A stretch of 64,000 bases of DNA from positions 1,302,001-1,366,000 of the forward strand of contig NZ_CP126095.1 of assembly GCF_030123105.1 (NCBI RefSeq), read 5' to 3'. Position numbers and translations under genes: made by a program. Shown here in pieces: positions 16,967-26,972 of the stretch (position 1 is the first letter of the stretch; every line of letters begins with the position of its first letter). This DNA is from Paenibacillus sp. G2S3. GTDB taxonomy: Bacteria > Bacillota > Bacilli > Paenibacillales > Paenibacillaceae. The notes under the pieces were generated by a model. That model made no database searches, was not told the DNA's origin, and saw nothing but the letters and a program-made list of their open reading frames with translations.

Positions 16967-17605
16967 TTATTTTATAACCAGTCCCATCAATCCCACAAAA
17001 GAAACAGCTTGCTGAGGCGAAATGATGCACCCTTCTAAATCTTGTATATCCACGATCAAGCCACTGAACTCGCAGTCACTAAGATCGATCCCGTTAAGCT
17101 TTGATCCTGACAATGTGGCTTGATCCATATTACACTCGCTAAAGCTGACCTTTTGGAAATTGGATTGGTAGTAATCAGAGCTCATCAATGAACTATTCTC
17201 AAAAGAAACCTGCTTCAGATTAGCCAATCGAAATGTTGCAAAATCCCCGATACAATCGACCACGCGAACATTCTGGAATCTGCCTCTTGTAAAGTCCGTA
17301 CCGATAAGCTTGCAGTTTCGGAATTCGGTTCGATGAATAATCGCATTCGTAAAATCCACATTGGACAGATCGCATCGATCAAAAACCACATCCATCAGCT
17401 CAATTCCAGTCAGAGACGACTCGGTAATCGTTACATTTTTAAAAATCACTTGATCAAAGCTGACCTTGTTAGCTTCTTGATTATCAATAACTGTATCGCT
17501 TATGCTGCAACGACTGAATTCATCTTTGGTTTGTAGCGAGTATATTTGCTCAGGGAGTAGAGCTTCTGGATCTGTTATTTTAGGTGATTCCATTTTGAAT
17601 TTCAT
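16967..17605 (-). CDS. pentapeptide repeat protein
   Basis: A 212-residue protein built mainly of A(D/N)Lxx-type pentapeptide units: examples are LSNVDFTNAIIHRTEFRNC, LIGTDFTRGRFQNVRV and SFSECNMDQATLSGSKL. Such repeats fold into a square beta-helix. Some members (Qnr, MfpA) mimic DNA and protect gyrase from quinolones, but most have no known role and this one cannot be placed. The start was set at 17605, 8 nt after GGAGGT. It is convergent with sprT and 200 bp from the glucanase gene. Confidence 0.85.
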   Translation of the reverse strand: MKFKMESPKITDPEALLPEQIYSLQTKDEFSRCSISDTVIDNQEANKVSFDQVIFKNVTITESSLTGIELMDVVFDRCDLSNVDFTNAIIHRTEFRNCKLIGTDFTRGRFQNVRVVDCIGDFATFRLANLKQVSFENSSLMSSDYYQSNFQKVSFSECNMDQATLSGSKLNGIDLSDCEFSGLIVDIQDLEGCIISPQQAVSFVGLMGLVIK

Positions 17606-17747
17606 ATGTACCTCCATTTATGAATGCTTGTTTCTAATTAAATTAACTATCATCGGGTTCAGCGGATTTGTCAATTTTCAGTAGTACTCAGGCCTATCGG
17701 GAGATCCGTACAAATACACCTTTTTATGGATAAAATCACACATCGTT

Positions 17748-17763
17748 TTGTAAGCGTTACCAA
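17748..17763 (+). promoter_or_regulatory. CcpA cre site of the glucanase gene
   Basis: TTGTAAGCGTTACCAA fits the WTGNAANCGNWNNCA catabolite-responsive-element consensus. It lies 45 nt before the start codon of the secreted glucanase, the usual position for repression by CcpA when preferred sugars are present. Confidence 0.65.
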
Positions 17764-17808
17764 CTTAAGATGGAAGGGAAGTCCATATTAGGTAGAGGGG
17801 GCACCTTT

Positions 17809-20800
17809 ATGAAACGATTCAGGTCCGCGATGGCGGGTCTGCTCGCGATGCTGCTGATTTTCTCAAGCTTGCCTGTGATGGGAATCGGTAGCGGTTCCGT
17901 AGGAGCAGAAGGGGTTGGAGGAACAGGCGCAGGGCAAATTCCATCAGGGACGGTACTCATCAAGAATAAGTGGAAAAATAATTTTTTATATGAAACGTCT
18001 GATGGTATCGTGCGTTATGGCATGACCAATCCAGCGGACACATCATCGCATTGGACAGTGGAGACGGTAAATGGTCTGTCACGAATTAAGAATGTGAAGA
18101 CGGGCCACTACATTACAATGGCTGGTAATAACGGCAAAGAGGATACGCTTAAGGTGGCAGATCTACAAGGATCAGGAAGTGTTACGGATCAATGGTTGAT
18201 CGATACTTCCAATAGAAACGGATATATGATCATCCGAAGCGCAACAGTGCCAGAGAGTAAACTGGTTATCCACGAGGAGAATCAGCTTGGTTACGCGCAA
18301 GTAAGCTCGGATATCAATATTACGTTTGAGAGTCCGCAGTGGGCTTTTATTGATCTGAATTCAGTACCAGTAGCTGTAAGGCTGGAAAGCCGGATGCGTC
18401 CCGGTCAGGTAATGTATGAGGATGAAAAAGGAAATGTTCTCTACGGCAAACAGCCTTTGAAAAATGAAGCAGCCCAGTGGTATCTTGATCAGGGAACGGA
18501 CGAAGGAACGTTGATGATTCGTAACCGTGAGACGGGTCATTATATTAAGCAGAATGAGCAGACTTGGGCTGGAGTTTTTTCACAAGAAATCGATATGAAT
18601 AATGTAAAGCTAAGTGAGTGGTTCCAAGAGAGCGCACCAGATCCAGATGGAACAGGCTTTATTACGCTTCGTAACAGTGGTTTAACTGATAGTGGGAGTC
18701 CGTTATGGCTAAATCCACAATTCAACGATGACAATAACGTGCGCTCTAACGGCTGGCCGGGATCAGCCTCTAATCCAAGTGCGCAGTGGAGCATCGTGCC
18801 GATTTCTGAATTTAAGCCGGTAAGATTGGCTACTTATACAGATGCACAAGTAGCTACAGATTTTTTATATGAAGCTGCAGACGGCGAGCTTAAGCATGGC
18901 GTTATGGCTTCAGAGGATGCAGATTCATCCGATTATCTATGGTATGTAGAGGATTATGATGGCAATAAGCGTATCCGTAATGCGGAAACTAATCATTATA
19001 TTTCATACACTGACGGCACAGCCAAGGCTGTAGAGATCAGCGAAAGTCAGCCATCGGATCAGTGGAAATTTAAAGATTCTGATGATTATGATGATTACCT
19101 GACACTAGAAAATGTTGAGAGCAAAGACATCTATATCTCTACCTTGGGTGGAGGTAATGCTGGAGCAAATGGGGATGCGACTTCCTTGAGCGCCCAGTGG
19201 CAGCTTCTAGATCCCAATACACCGACTGATGGAACCATTCCATATTATCGAATTCAAAATGGATGGAAGTCTTTTTATTGGTATGAGTCTGCTGACGGCC
19301 TCTTGAAGTATGGAAATATGCAGAAGGATGGCTCCGATCAGTGGCTCGTGGAGAAATATAATGGCCGCAAGCTATTCAAGAATAAGAAAACAGGCCATTA
19401 CATTAACACAGTGAACATGCCAGATGGCCATATTCAGGTCACTGAGCTTCCTGACAGGAATAATGTGGAGCGAGAATTTATATGGATAGGCAAAAATATT
19501 GGCGACAACACATACGTAATTAGCAGTGTTCTCGACAAGGAACCAAATAAATTCCCTGAGAAGTTCATTTCACTTCAAAATCTCACTAAATACGCCGAGT
19601 ATGGTGTGATCAATCCAGGCTGGGGCAGTCCACAGTGGAGATTCGTTACTGTCACAGAGAAAAAGCAGGACTTATTCCGCTTTAAGCTAGACACTGTAAA
19701 TGGGGAGGATCAGTATCTTAAAGATGGTCCTTTGCTGACTTCTCCAGATGTACTAGAGAAATTGCTAGAATCTAAGACTGTCACTGAAGCTGTCTATGAT
19801 TCACAGGACACTGAAGCAATGGTGCCGCAGGATAAGGTGGTGGAACCTACAATCTCTGATGCGAAAATTGCACCTCTAGCTGCTGCAAACGAGGATGTGA
19901 CAGTAGGTCAGGCTACTTATGGCCCACTTGATATTAACGACGATTCCTTTGTCTGGCAGCTGCAAGAAATAGCCGGGGCCAATGGATCTGTAAAAATTAA
20001 AAATGTAGGAACAGGACGTTATCTCTCTCTGGAGCATATTGCTGGATCTGAAGGTGAAGATGATCCGGATGTTGCCGTTCAAACTCTACAGACGGTTTAT
20101 GATGTATGGGGTAGCATTAAGTGGATTGTGGATATGCAGCCTTCGGGTCTGACCACCTTCAAAAGTGGATGGGCTGGCCACTATATGTATGGGGCTTCCG
20201 ATGAGAATGGGAATCCGATTATTAGGATCAGTAAGGCTCCCGGTGCGGTGGATAAAAGCAGTGCACATTTTACCGTCGAAGCGGTTGAAGCGATTGCACC
20301 ACCAATCCCTACTTACCCTCTAAGATTTAAGAATGCAAGCAGTGGGGAGTATTTATATGAAAATGAGCATGGAGTTGTTCTGTACGGACAGCCGTCAGCA
20401 GACAATGGATTCTCGCATTGGAATATATCTGTGCAGGATGGCAAACAGACGATCATTAACCGAGCAACCGGTCATTATTTAACAGTGAATGGGGATTATT
20501 CTTACTTGGAGAGCAGTAATGCGGAACCGGCTATAGACGGAGCATCTGCATGGGAAGTAAGCTTGGCCTCCGATTATACGAATTACACCATTCGTAGTCT
20601 CTATGGAGAGTACGACGATGAATTAATAAACATTGCGAATAAGACAGGATATGCTGAACGGGCACTCCTACTAGAGAGTGACGGCTCAGCTCAATGGAAG
20701 CTTGAAGCAGCTCCACAGGAGTTTACTACTCCGTCTGGAGAACTGCGCAACAACAATACAACAACTCCAGTTCAGAACGATACCAACATTATAACCATCG

Positions 20801-23800
20801 TACCGAAAGGGCTGACTGGCAAAGTATTGGCAGAAAAAGAAGGTGCACTCGTATATGCGGAAGCTTCCGATACGGCTGCTCACTCTCAGTGGATCGTCCA
20901 GGATATAAATGGACGTAAACGCATAATGAATGTTCAGACGAAGCAATATCTTTCTTTAAATGAAGGGGATCAAGTCGTCTTGTTATCTTCCGGGGAAACA
21001 GAACGTTCCCAGTGGACGCTGGAAGAGAAGTTAGGCTATAAGCTCTTGCTAAGTGCCGATAGAACGGGCTTTCTTACTCACAGTGCAGCGGCGGTTCAAC
21101 TTGGTTCTGCTGTGGGAACCAATAGCGTTCTTTGGAGCTTCTTGCCTATCCCTACAGATGCGATTTATGCAGGAGGGGAAGCATTTCAAGGCGATCATGT
21201 TATACGATTTGCAGTCAATGCCCAGCATGCCGGAGAATATGATGCTGTTGTTCGTTACAAGAACACTTCCAGCGCTGTTACAGATCTGTTGCTTGAGGTG
21301 AATGGCTTGAAGGAAGCGGCTAATGTTAATGTTGCTCAGTCCTCCTCTTGGAAGACTGAACAGGTAAAGCTGAAGCTGCGTCCAGGGATCAACACGGTTT
21401 CTCTAAGTAACGACAACATCGATTGGGGTAAAGTAAGCATTGATAGCCTGACAGTAAAAAATAGTGTGAACAAAGTTTACCGCGGAGCCACGGTTCCTTA
21501 CATCAGCTATGAAGCTGAGGATGCAGTGACTAACGGAACACTAATCGGTCCTTCGCGGAAATATCGCACTATGGCTTCCGAGGCTTCTGGACGACAAGCC
21601 GTCGCCTTGAAGAATACTGGGGACTATGTAGAGTTCAAGCTTGCAGAAGCAGCTAATTCTATTGTTCTTCGCTATTCCATTCCAGACAGTCCGGATGGTG
21701 CTGGTGCTGAAGAAACTTTGACTCTATATGTAGATGGAGTTAAGAAACAGCTTAAGCTGACTTCAAAATACGCTTGGGAATATGGCAGCTACCCATGGTC
21801 AAATGATCCTAAACAAGGTAGTGGACATCGCTTCTTTGATGAAATTCATGCTCTGATTGGCGATGCTCCTGCTGGAGCAACCATTCGTTTAGAGAAGGGA
21901 ACAGGAGACCAGGCCACTTCATACGTCATCGACTTGGTGGATATGGAGCAGGTAGCGCCTGAGTTAACTCGCCATGATGGATTTATTTCCGTAACGGATT
22001 TTGGAGCAGTAGCAAATGATGAGGGAGATGATACCGCAGCCTTGAAGGCAGCGCTTGTCGAAGCGAATGCTAAAGGTAAAGGTGTTTGGTTCCCGGCAGG
22101 TAACTTTAATGTTGGAGATGGTCTGCTGGATCTGGATACGGCTGAAATCCGTGGTGCCGGCATGTGGTATACCGTTCTGAATGGAGCCAAATTCTACGGC
22201 CACGGCGGCAAGGTTGGTGTATACGATCTATTGATTGAAGGTGGTATTAATGTACGGGACGATGAGGCATTCACGAATGCTTTCCATGGTGCTTTTGGCC
22301 AAGGCTCAATCATTCAAAATGTATGGATTGAACATACCAAAGCAGGCTTGTGGTTAACACAGCCTATTGGTGAGAAGGCTCGTACGAATGGTCTGTATAT
22401 GGCAGGTCTTCGAATCCGTAATCTGATGGCGGATGGAATTAACTTTGCCGTAGGTACTGGCAACAGCATGATGGAACAAAGTGACATCCGCTATCCAGGG
22501 GATGATGGTATTGCGATGTGGTCGTTCACAGATGCCAAATTGAATGATGTGAATGGTACGGAACGGACACTGAGCTATAACAATACGGCACGTTTTAATA
22601 ACGTCTCACTGCCATGGTTGGCCGATAACATTGTGGTCTTCGGTGGTAAGGATAATAAAGTTCAAGATAACGTGGTAAAAGACACTGTGACTAACGGAGC
22701 TGGGATCGCTGTATCTACCCGTTTCTCCGCAGAGCCGTTCCAAGGAACGACTATCGTTGAGCGGAATACTTTGCTTCGCACAGGTAGTTATGATTCAGGT
22801 TATGGCGTGAACCTCGGTGCGTTATGGCTGTACGCTGGTGAGAGCGACCTAAAAGGAAAAGTACTCATCCGTAACAATACGGCGCTCGACAGCACCTATT
22901 CTGGCCTGATTGCCCACGGTAATCTGAATATGGATGGCGTGGTTCTCACGAATAACGTGATTGACGGAGCGGGCACAAGCGGGATTGAGGTTACGAAGGA
23001 GCTGAAAGGAAATCTGCTCGTAGATAATCTTATCATTCGCGGTGAACGGATGAAACTGCTGTCAAACCCATCTTCCGAATTTAGTATCCTTGAAAAAAAC
23101 CAAGGAATAGCTACAGCAGTTAAGCCTTTCTCCATTAAGCTAGCAGATGGACAGAGTGGACCTGTTGTACTGGAACAAGGAAAGTCAGCTACCCTTCAGG
23201 TGTTAGACAAAGAAGGGGTGGAGATTACTTCACAAGCTACACTTGTGCTTACGAACAGTGATATTGCTACTTTTACAAACGGCAGTCTGCATGGGCTTAA
23301 AGCGGGAAGTACAGACTTTACAGTAACTGTAGGCAATGATAAAAGGGTGTATACAGTTGAGGTGGTAGCATCTAATGGTGGGACAGATCCTGTGGATCCG
23401 ACGGATCCAACGAGTACACCAAGTCCAACAACTACTCCTAGCCCAACGAGTACACCTAGCCCAACGGATTCGACTGACCCAACGAGCACACCAGCACCAA
23501 CGAGTACTATTGATCCGGCGGGGTCAGTAAATCCTGTTGCACCTGTCGCTACACCAATGCCTACACCAGCTGCTAATTATGATGCGCAGCTAAAAGCTAA
23601 GACTACTGCTGGAGTGGCTGTGATCGAGATTTCAGCTAACGGAGATGGCATAGCTCGCTTTAGCGCTGACGCCTTACGCAATGCGGCAGCACTTAGTCCA
23701 AATGCTGTGCTTGTCATTGGAAGCGGCGATATGAGCTATCGATTCCCGTTAGGACTCGTGGAGAGAGTGCTGAAAGCTGCGCAAATGCCAGCAGGCACGC

Positions 23801-24708
23801 TAGAGTTTCAGCTAAGTCCGCTAAGCGGAAAAGGATTGGAACAACTGCTTGCCAAGGCTAAGCAGCAAGGCTTTATTGTACAAGGAACTCCGGCCAGTAT
23901 CACCTTGAAGGTCACAGATGGCAAAACCACTGTACCTGCTAATGGTTTCGGTACTACGTATGTAGAGCGAACATTTATGATTAAGGAAGTACTGGATGCG
24001 AAGACGGGAGTAGTTCTTATTTACGATGAGCAGACGGGTTCCTTCCGTTATGTACCTGCATTGTTCGAGCCTGTAAATGGGATGACCAAGGTTACTGTTA
24101 AGAGCAGTAATGCGAGCGGTGTATTCGTTGCAGCACTGCACCCTGTGTCTTTTGGAGATATTTCTTCACACTGGGCAAAGAATGAGATCGAAATGCTTGC
24201 CAGTCGATTGATCTTGACCGGACAATCCACAGATAATTTTGCACCACAGAAATCTGTCAGCCGTGCCGAGTTCGCAGCTATGCTGATTCGTTCGTTGGGT
24301 CTAGTCGCTGAGAACACAACAAAGACTTTCAGTGATGTGTCCGATTTATCATGGTATGCTGCAGATGCTAGAGCCGCAGCAGCCTTAGGATTGGTTCAAG
24401 GCTATGAGGATGGAGCCTTCCGTCCGAACGCCCCTATTACACGGGAGCAAATGGCTGTTATGGCAGCTAGAGCACTGAAGCTGTTGAACCTTGGAGCTGG
24501 AGAATCTGGAGTTAACCCTGCGACAGATGCATTCACAGATTCGTCTACTATCTCTTCTTGGGCTAAAGAGGCTGTGAATGTCTTAACAGCAAAAGGAATC
24601 ATGAAAGGGCAATCTGCAGGCAGCTTTGCATCTGGCAGTGATACTAGCCGTGCAGAAGCAGCTGTGATCCTAACAAGATTACTTAAAGCCGCCGGATTAC
24701 TGAATTAA
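17809..24708 (+). CDS. S-layer-anchored GH87-type alpha-1,3-glucanase
   Basis: Secreted multidomain protein of 2299 residues. Order: signal peptide (1-35); a long array of about eight diverged beta-trefoil-like units (45-1115, each opening like FLYETSDGIVRYG and holding RIKN..TGHYI); two galactose-binding CBM6/35-like modules (about 1118-1381); a beta-helix catalytic domain (about 1387-1764); a Big2-like domain (1780-1855); a Thr/Pro/Ser linker (1858-1923); a beta-rich spacer; three SLH domains (about 2115-2299). Asp1542, Asp1565 and Asp1566 have the same spacing as the three catalytic Asp I recall for GH87 alpha-1,3-glucanases (23 and 1). It probably attacks fungal or bacterial alpha-1,3-glucan while bound to the cell wall. 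The start follows AGAGGGGG; an ATG at 17770 lacks a well-placed site. Confidence 0.85.
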   Translation: MKRFRSAMAGLLAMLLIFSSLPVMGIGSGSVGAEGVGGTGAGQIPSGTVLIKNKWKNNFLYETSDGIVRYGMTNPADTSSHWTVETVNGLSRIKNVKTGHYITMAGNNGKEDTLKVADLQGSGSVTDQWLIDTSNRNGYMIIRSATVPESKLVIHEENQLGYAQVSSDINITFESPQWAFIDLNSVPVAVRLESRMRPGQVMYEDEKGNVLYGKQPLKNEAAQWYLDQGTDEGTLMIRNRETGHYIKQNEQTWAGVFSQEIDMNNVKLSEWFQESAPDPDGTGFITLRNSGLTDSGSPLWLNPQFNDDNNVRSNGWPGSASNPSAQWSIVPISEFKPVRLATYTDAQVATDFLYEAADGELKHGVMASEDADSSDYLWYVEDYDGNKRIRNAETNHYISYTDGTAKAVEISESQPSDQWKFKDSDDYDDYLTLENVESKDIYISTLGGGNAGANGDATSLSAQWQLLDPNTPTDGTIPYYRIQNGWKSFYWYESADGLLKYGNMQKDGSDQWLVEKYNGRKLFKNKKTGHYINTVNMPDGHIQVTELPDRNNVEREFIWIGKNIGDNTYVISSVLDKEPNKFPEKFISLQNLTKYAEYGVINPGWGSPQWRFVTVTEKKQDLFRFKLDTVNGEDQYLKDGPLLTSPDVLEKLLESKTVTEAVYDSQDTEAMVPQDKVVEPTISDAKIAPLAAANEDVTVGQATYGPLDINDDSFVWQLQEIAGANGSVKIKNVGTGRYLSLEHIAGSEGEDDPDVAVQTLQTVYDVWGSIKWIVDMQPSGLTTFKSGWAGHYMYGASDENGNPIIRISKAPGAVDKSSAHFTVEAVEAIAPPIPTYPLRFKNASSGEYLYENEHGVVLYGQPSADNGFSHWNISVQDGKQTIINRATGHYLTVNGDYSYLESSNAEPAIDGASAWEVSLASDYTNYTIRSLYGEYDDELINIANKTGYAERALLLESDGSAQWKLEAAPQEFTTPSGELRNNNTTTPVQNDTNIITIVPKGLTGKVLAEKEGALVYAEASDTAAHSQWIVQDINGRKRIMNVQTKQYLSLNEGDQVVLLSSGETERSQWTLEEKLGYKLLLSADRTGFLTHSAAAVQLGSAVGTNSVLWSFLPIPTDAIYAGGEAFQGDHVIRFAVNAQHAGEYDAVVRYKNTSSAVTDLLLEVNGLKEAANVNVAQSSSWKTEQVKLKLRPGINTVSLSNDNIDWGKVSIDSLTVKNSVNKVYRGATVPYISYEAEDAVTNGTLIGPSRKYRTMASEASGRQAVALKNTGDYVEFKLAEAANSIVLRYSIPDSPDGAGAEETLTLYVDGVKKQLKLTSKYAWEYGSYPWSNDPKQGSGHRFFDEIHALIGDAPAGATIRLEKGTGDQATSYVIDLVDMEQVAPELTRHDGFISVTDFGAVANDEGDDTAALKAALVEANAKGKGVWFPAGNFNVGDGLLDLDTAEIRGAGMWYTVLNGAKFYGHGGKVGVYDLLIEGGINVRDDEAFTNAFHGAFGQGSIIQNVWIEHTKAGLWLTQPIGEKARTNGLYMAGLRIRNLMADGINFAVGTGNSMMEQSDIRYPGDDGIAMWSFTDAKLNDVNGTERTLSYNNTARFNNVSLPWLADNIVVFGGKDNKVQDNVVKDTVTNGAGIAVSTRFSAEPFQGTTIVERNTLLRTGSYDSGYGVNLGALWLYAGESDLKGKVLIRNNTALDSTYSGLIAHGNLNMDGVVLTNNVIDGAGTSGIEVTKELKGNLLVDNLIIRGERMKLLSNPSSEFSILEKNQGIATAVKPFSIKLADGQSGPVVLEQGKSATLQVLDKEGVEITSQATLVLTNSDIATFTNGSLHGLKAGSTDFTVTVGNDKRVYTVEVVASNGGTDPVDPTDPTSTPSPTTTPSPTSTPSPTDSTDPTSTPAPTSTIDPAGSVNPVAPVATPMPTPAANYDAQLKAKTTAGVAVIEISANGDGIARFSADALRNAAALSPNAVLVIGSGDMSYRFPLGLVERVLKAAQMPAGTLEFQLSPLSGKGLEQLLAKAKQQGFIVQGTPASITLKVTDGKTTVPANGFGTTYVERTFMIKEVLDAKTGVVLIYDEQTGSFRYVPALFEPVNGMTKVTVKSSNASGVFVAALHPVSFGDISSHWAKNEIEMLASRLILTGQSTDNFAPQKSVSRAEFAAMLIRSLGLVAENTTKTFSDVSDLSWYAADARAAAALGLVQGYEDGAFRPNAPITREQMAVMAARALKLLNLGAGESGVNPATDAFTDSSTISSWAKEAVNVLTAKGIMKGQSAGSFASGSDTSRAEAAVILTRLLKAAGLLN

Positions 24709-24741
24709 ATTTCGTCATAGAAGCTACAACATTCTACTAAA

Positions 24742-24790
24742 AGAGCAGCGATTCTCCGGTAATTGGAGAATCGCTGCTCTGCGTTTTTTT
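24742..24790 (+). terminator. Rho-independent terminator of the glucanase gene
   Basis: A 16-bp perfect stem (AGAGCAGCGATTCTCC and its complement, 24742-24780) with a 7-nt loop, followed by GCG and seven T. Confidence 0.92.
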
Positions 24791-25125
24791 AGGGTGCCTG
24801 CTTGCCAGAAGCGCTTATAACTAGGTGGAAGCTGATCAGCTATTAGAACGAGTCTCAACTACTGTCCACCAATTATAGCTGCAACAACTTTACCACTGAG
24901 TATCTCGTTTGCTGAGGCTTCCGGACCCAGATGACGCTAATTGCAATTTTTTAGCCTGTTGAGCAGAGTTTCGGACTCCAGTGAAGCTATTCCTTCGAAA
25001 ATGGCTCATATTTGGTGTTTTTCAAGCTAATAGAGGCTATGAGGTCCGTTTAGCATGCGAAATGAGCGATTATGCTGCGTATAAGGTCAAGTGGGTCCGA
25101 TAGCGGGCTCATAGGCGATACAGCC
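24791..25125. repeat. gene-free stretch with degenerate GGACYC/GGTCCG units
   Basis: No convincing gene. Related short blocks occur near 24923 (GGACCCAGATGACGCTA), 24973 (GGACTCCAGTGAAGCTA), 25043 (GGTCCG) and 25094 (GGTCCG), spaced about 50-70 bp. Similar imperfect units are scattered in Paenibacillus intergenic DNA as far as I remember; here they look like eroded repeats of unknown function. Confidence 0.4.
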
Positions 25126-25557
25126 TTATTTAAGCTTCCCCATCGACAAATTGACTCTGTAATTTCCGAACTTTAGCAGCTCGTCGAGAAAGATATTCAA
25201 ATCCTCTTGGCTTCCGGCACGAACGCGTATCCAATAGCAGCCTTCTCCACTGACCCGATGCATTTCTTTTACGCTGTCATGCTGCTTTGCAAATGTCTGA
25301 AAGGCTGGATGGATCGTATTTGAACCCAGAAAAACAGTGATAAAGGCATGAATAGGCTCCCCAACCTTATTTGGATTCCAGCGGACAGTGTAGCCTTCAA
25401 TCACTCCGGTGTCCTGCATTTTGCGAATACGCGCGCCCACAGCTTGACCTGTCATATGCACTTGCTGCCCAATGTCTCTGTGACTGATCGTGGAATCTTC
25501 AATAAGAAGCTGTAGGATGTGAAAATCCACATCATCTATGGAATAAGAACTCATCAT
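25126..25557 (-). CDS. Lrp/AsnC family transcriptional regulator
   Basis: Regulator of 143 residues with an N-terminal winged helix (VDFHILQLLIEDSTISHRDI, then TGQAVGARIRKMQDTGVIEGY) and a C-terminal RAM/AsnC ligand domain ending at NLSMGKLK. Such proteins sense amino acids and act as oligomers. It diverges from the metallo-hydrolase at 25684 with a 126-bp shared promoter region, so that gene is the likely target. AAAGGA lies upstream of the paired ATG codons. Confidence 0.92.
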   Translation of the reverse strand: MMSSYSIDDVDFHILQLLIEDSTISHRDIGQQVHMTGQAVGARIRKMQDTGVIEGYTVRWNPNKVGEPIHAFITVFLGSNTIHPAFQTFAKQHDSVKEMHRVSGEGCYWIRVRAGSQEDLNIFLDELLKFGNYRVNLSMGKLK

Positions 25558-25683
25558 TATCTAAAATCCTTTCTGCGTGAAAGTAGAACAGGCCAATCTC
25601 TTTCTAATCTCAATGTATTCTGTTTCAAGGTCCAACTATAATTAATTGTAGCAGAAGATATCTGAAAGAAAGAAGGGCTTACG

Positions 25684-26436
25684 ATGAAAATACAGCATAT
25701 TCGCAACGCGACCCTGTGGATGGAGTATGGGGGAAGTACATTTTTGATTGATCCTATGTTGAGTGAGCAGGGTGCTAATCCTCCTATTTTTAATACGGAA
25801 AATGACCGTCGGAATCCGCTTGTATCGTTACCGGGAACAGTAGACAAATGGCTGAATCCTAATGCAATAATAGTCACGCATCTTCATCCAGATCATTGGG
25901 ATGACGCTGCCATTTCCTTGCTGCCGCATAATCTACCGTTATTTTGTCAGGAGGGGGATAGGGATACCCTAGTAGAGCAGGGATTTGAGAATGTCTCAGA
26001 AATCACCGATAAGCTGACATTCCAAGGAGTAACTATAACACGTACTGGTGGACAGCATGGAACCGGAGAGATTGGCAAGCTTATGGGGAAGGTATCCGGG
26101 TTTGTCTTTCAGGCGGAAAATGAACCAGTTGTGTATTTGGCAGGAGACACGATTTGGTGTGATGAGGTGAAGATTGCACTCGATGCATTTAAACCTGAGG
26201 TAACGATCATTAATGCTGGTGGAGCGCAGTTTTTAACTGGAGGTCATATCACAATGAATGAGCAGGATGTCGTAGACTTATGCGAATATGCTTCTTCTAC
26301 TAAGGTGATCGCTGTACACATGGACGCCATCAACCATTGCCTTGTTACCAGGGATAAGCTAAGAGCTCACTTGGAGAAGGAGGAGCTACAGGATCGAGTA
26401 CAGCTTCCGCAAGACGCGGAATGGTGTTACGTATAA
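25684..26436 (+). CDS. MBL-fold metallo-hydrolase
   Basis: Metallo-beta-lactamase-fold protein of 250 residues with the metal-binding motif HLHPDHWDD (His66, His68, Asp70, His71), a second-sphere GDT strand (LAGDTIW) and a late HMD/HC segment (VHMDAINHC). It belongs to the UlaG/UPF0173-like side of the superfamily, which includes lactonases and phosphodiesterases; the substrate is unknown. It is divergent from the Lrp-type regulator and has AAGAAAGAAGG upstream of the ATG. Confidence 0.88.
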   Translation: MKIQHIRNATLWMEYGGSTFLIDPMLSEQGANPPIFNTENDRRNPLVSLPGTVDKWLNPNAIIVTHLHPDHWDDAAISLLPHNLPLFCQEGDRDTLVEQGFENVSEITDKLTFQGVTITRTGGQHGTGEIGKLMGKVSGFVFQAENEPVVYLAGDTIWCDEVKIALDAFKPEVTIINAGGAQFLTGGHITMNEQDVVDLCEYASSTKVIAVHMDAINHCLVTRDKLRAHLEKEELQDRVQLPQDAEWCYV

Positions 26437-26524
26437 AATAAGGGGGGGAAACCCCTCTTAAATCTACCTACAGGCAGAAATAATGCATGAATTTGAAAAC
26501 GATCACAAAAATTATTTTACCTGC

Positions 26525-26553
26525 TTGACTAGACCTTGAAATCATGATAAATT
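26525..26553 (+). promoter_or_regulatory. probable promoter of tRNA-Asn/tRNA-Ser
   Basis: TTGACT, 17 nt, TAAATT, ending about 34 nt before tRNA-Asn. The -35 is near consensus, the -10 weaker. Confidence 0.5.
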
Positions 26554-26586
26554 AATTCATGTTCACTTCTAATTTACTTCTAATGT

Positions 26587-26662
26587 TCCCTGATAGCTCA
26601 GTTGGTAGAGCACTCGACTGTTAATCGAGTTGTCACAGGTTCGAGTCCTGTTCGGGGAGCCA
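26587..26662 (+). tRNA. tRNA-Asn (anticodon GTT)
   Basis: A cloverleaf can be drawn: 7-bp acceptor TCCCTGA/TCGGGGA, anticodon stem CTCGA/TCGAG around CTGTTAA, T-loop GGTTCGAGTCC, discriminator G and an encoded CCA. It is followed 7 nt later by tRNA-Ser, probably in one transcript. Confidence 0.95.
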
Positions 26663-26669
26663 TTTTTAT

Positions 26670-26758
26670 GGAGAGATACCCAAGTGGCTATAAGGGGACC
26701 CTCTGCTAAGGGGTTAGACTGCGTAAGCGGTGCGTGGGTTCGAATCCCACTCTCTCCG
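26670..26758 (+). tRNA. tRNA-Ser (anticodon GCT)
   Basis: Class II tRNA of 89 nt: acceptor GGAGAGA/TCTCTCC, anticodon loop CTGCTAA, a long variable arm and T-loop GGTTCGAATCC. CCA is not encoded. Confidence 0.95.
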
Positions 26759-26776
26759 TTCTGAATTACATAAGAA

Positions 26777-26805
26777 GAGCTTCCATTATGGGAGCTCTTT
26801 TTTTG
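26777..26805 (+). terminator. terminator after tRNA-Ser
   Basis: Stem GAGCTTCC/GGGAGCTC with one G-T pair, followed by seven T. Confidence 0.88.
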
Positions 26806-26972
26806 TTGTGTGAATTTATTTTTCGGTTGCTATATGCGATTAGTTTGGACATATGAAAGCGAGGAAAAGAAGGGCAGTTCTGAGAAATGATCAATTCAAT
26901 ATTTTGGAAGGGGAATGGAGTGGAGGGATCGAATGTTTATTTGATAAGTGTGAAGAGTTTAAAGGAGGGAGC

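Noticed and set aside
23196..23489. minus-strand reading frame of 97 codons over the glucanase linker
   Set aside because: It is the complement of a Thr/Pro/Ser repeat and gives low-complexity Val/Gly/Leu; no ribosome site.
24900..25110. CRISPR-like array
   Set aside because: Units are short, imperfect, of variable spacing, and there are no cas genes in the window.
26446..26470. terminator after the metallo-hydrolase (G-run paired with C-run)
   Set aside because: The stem is very short and no T-run follows.
26850..26972. extended N-terminus of the CPWCG protein
   Set aside because: A strong ribosome site lies just before the ATG at 26973 and the extra residues look non-coding.
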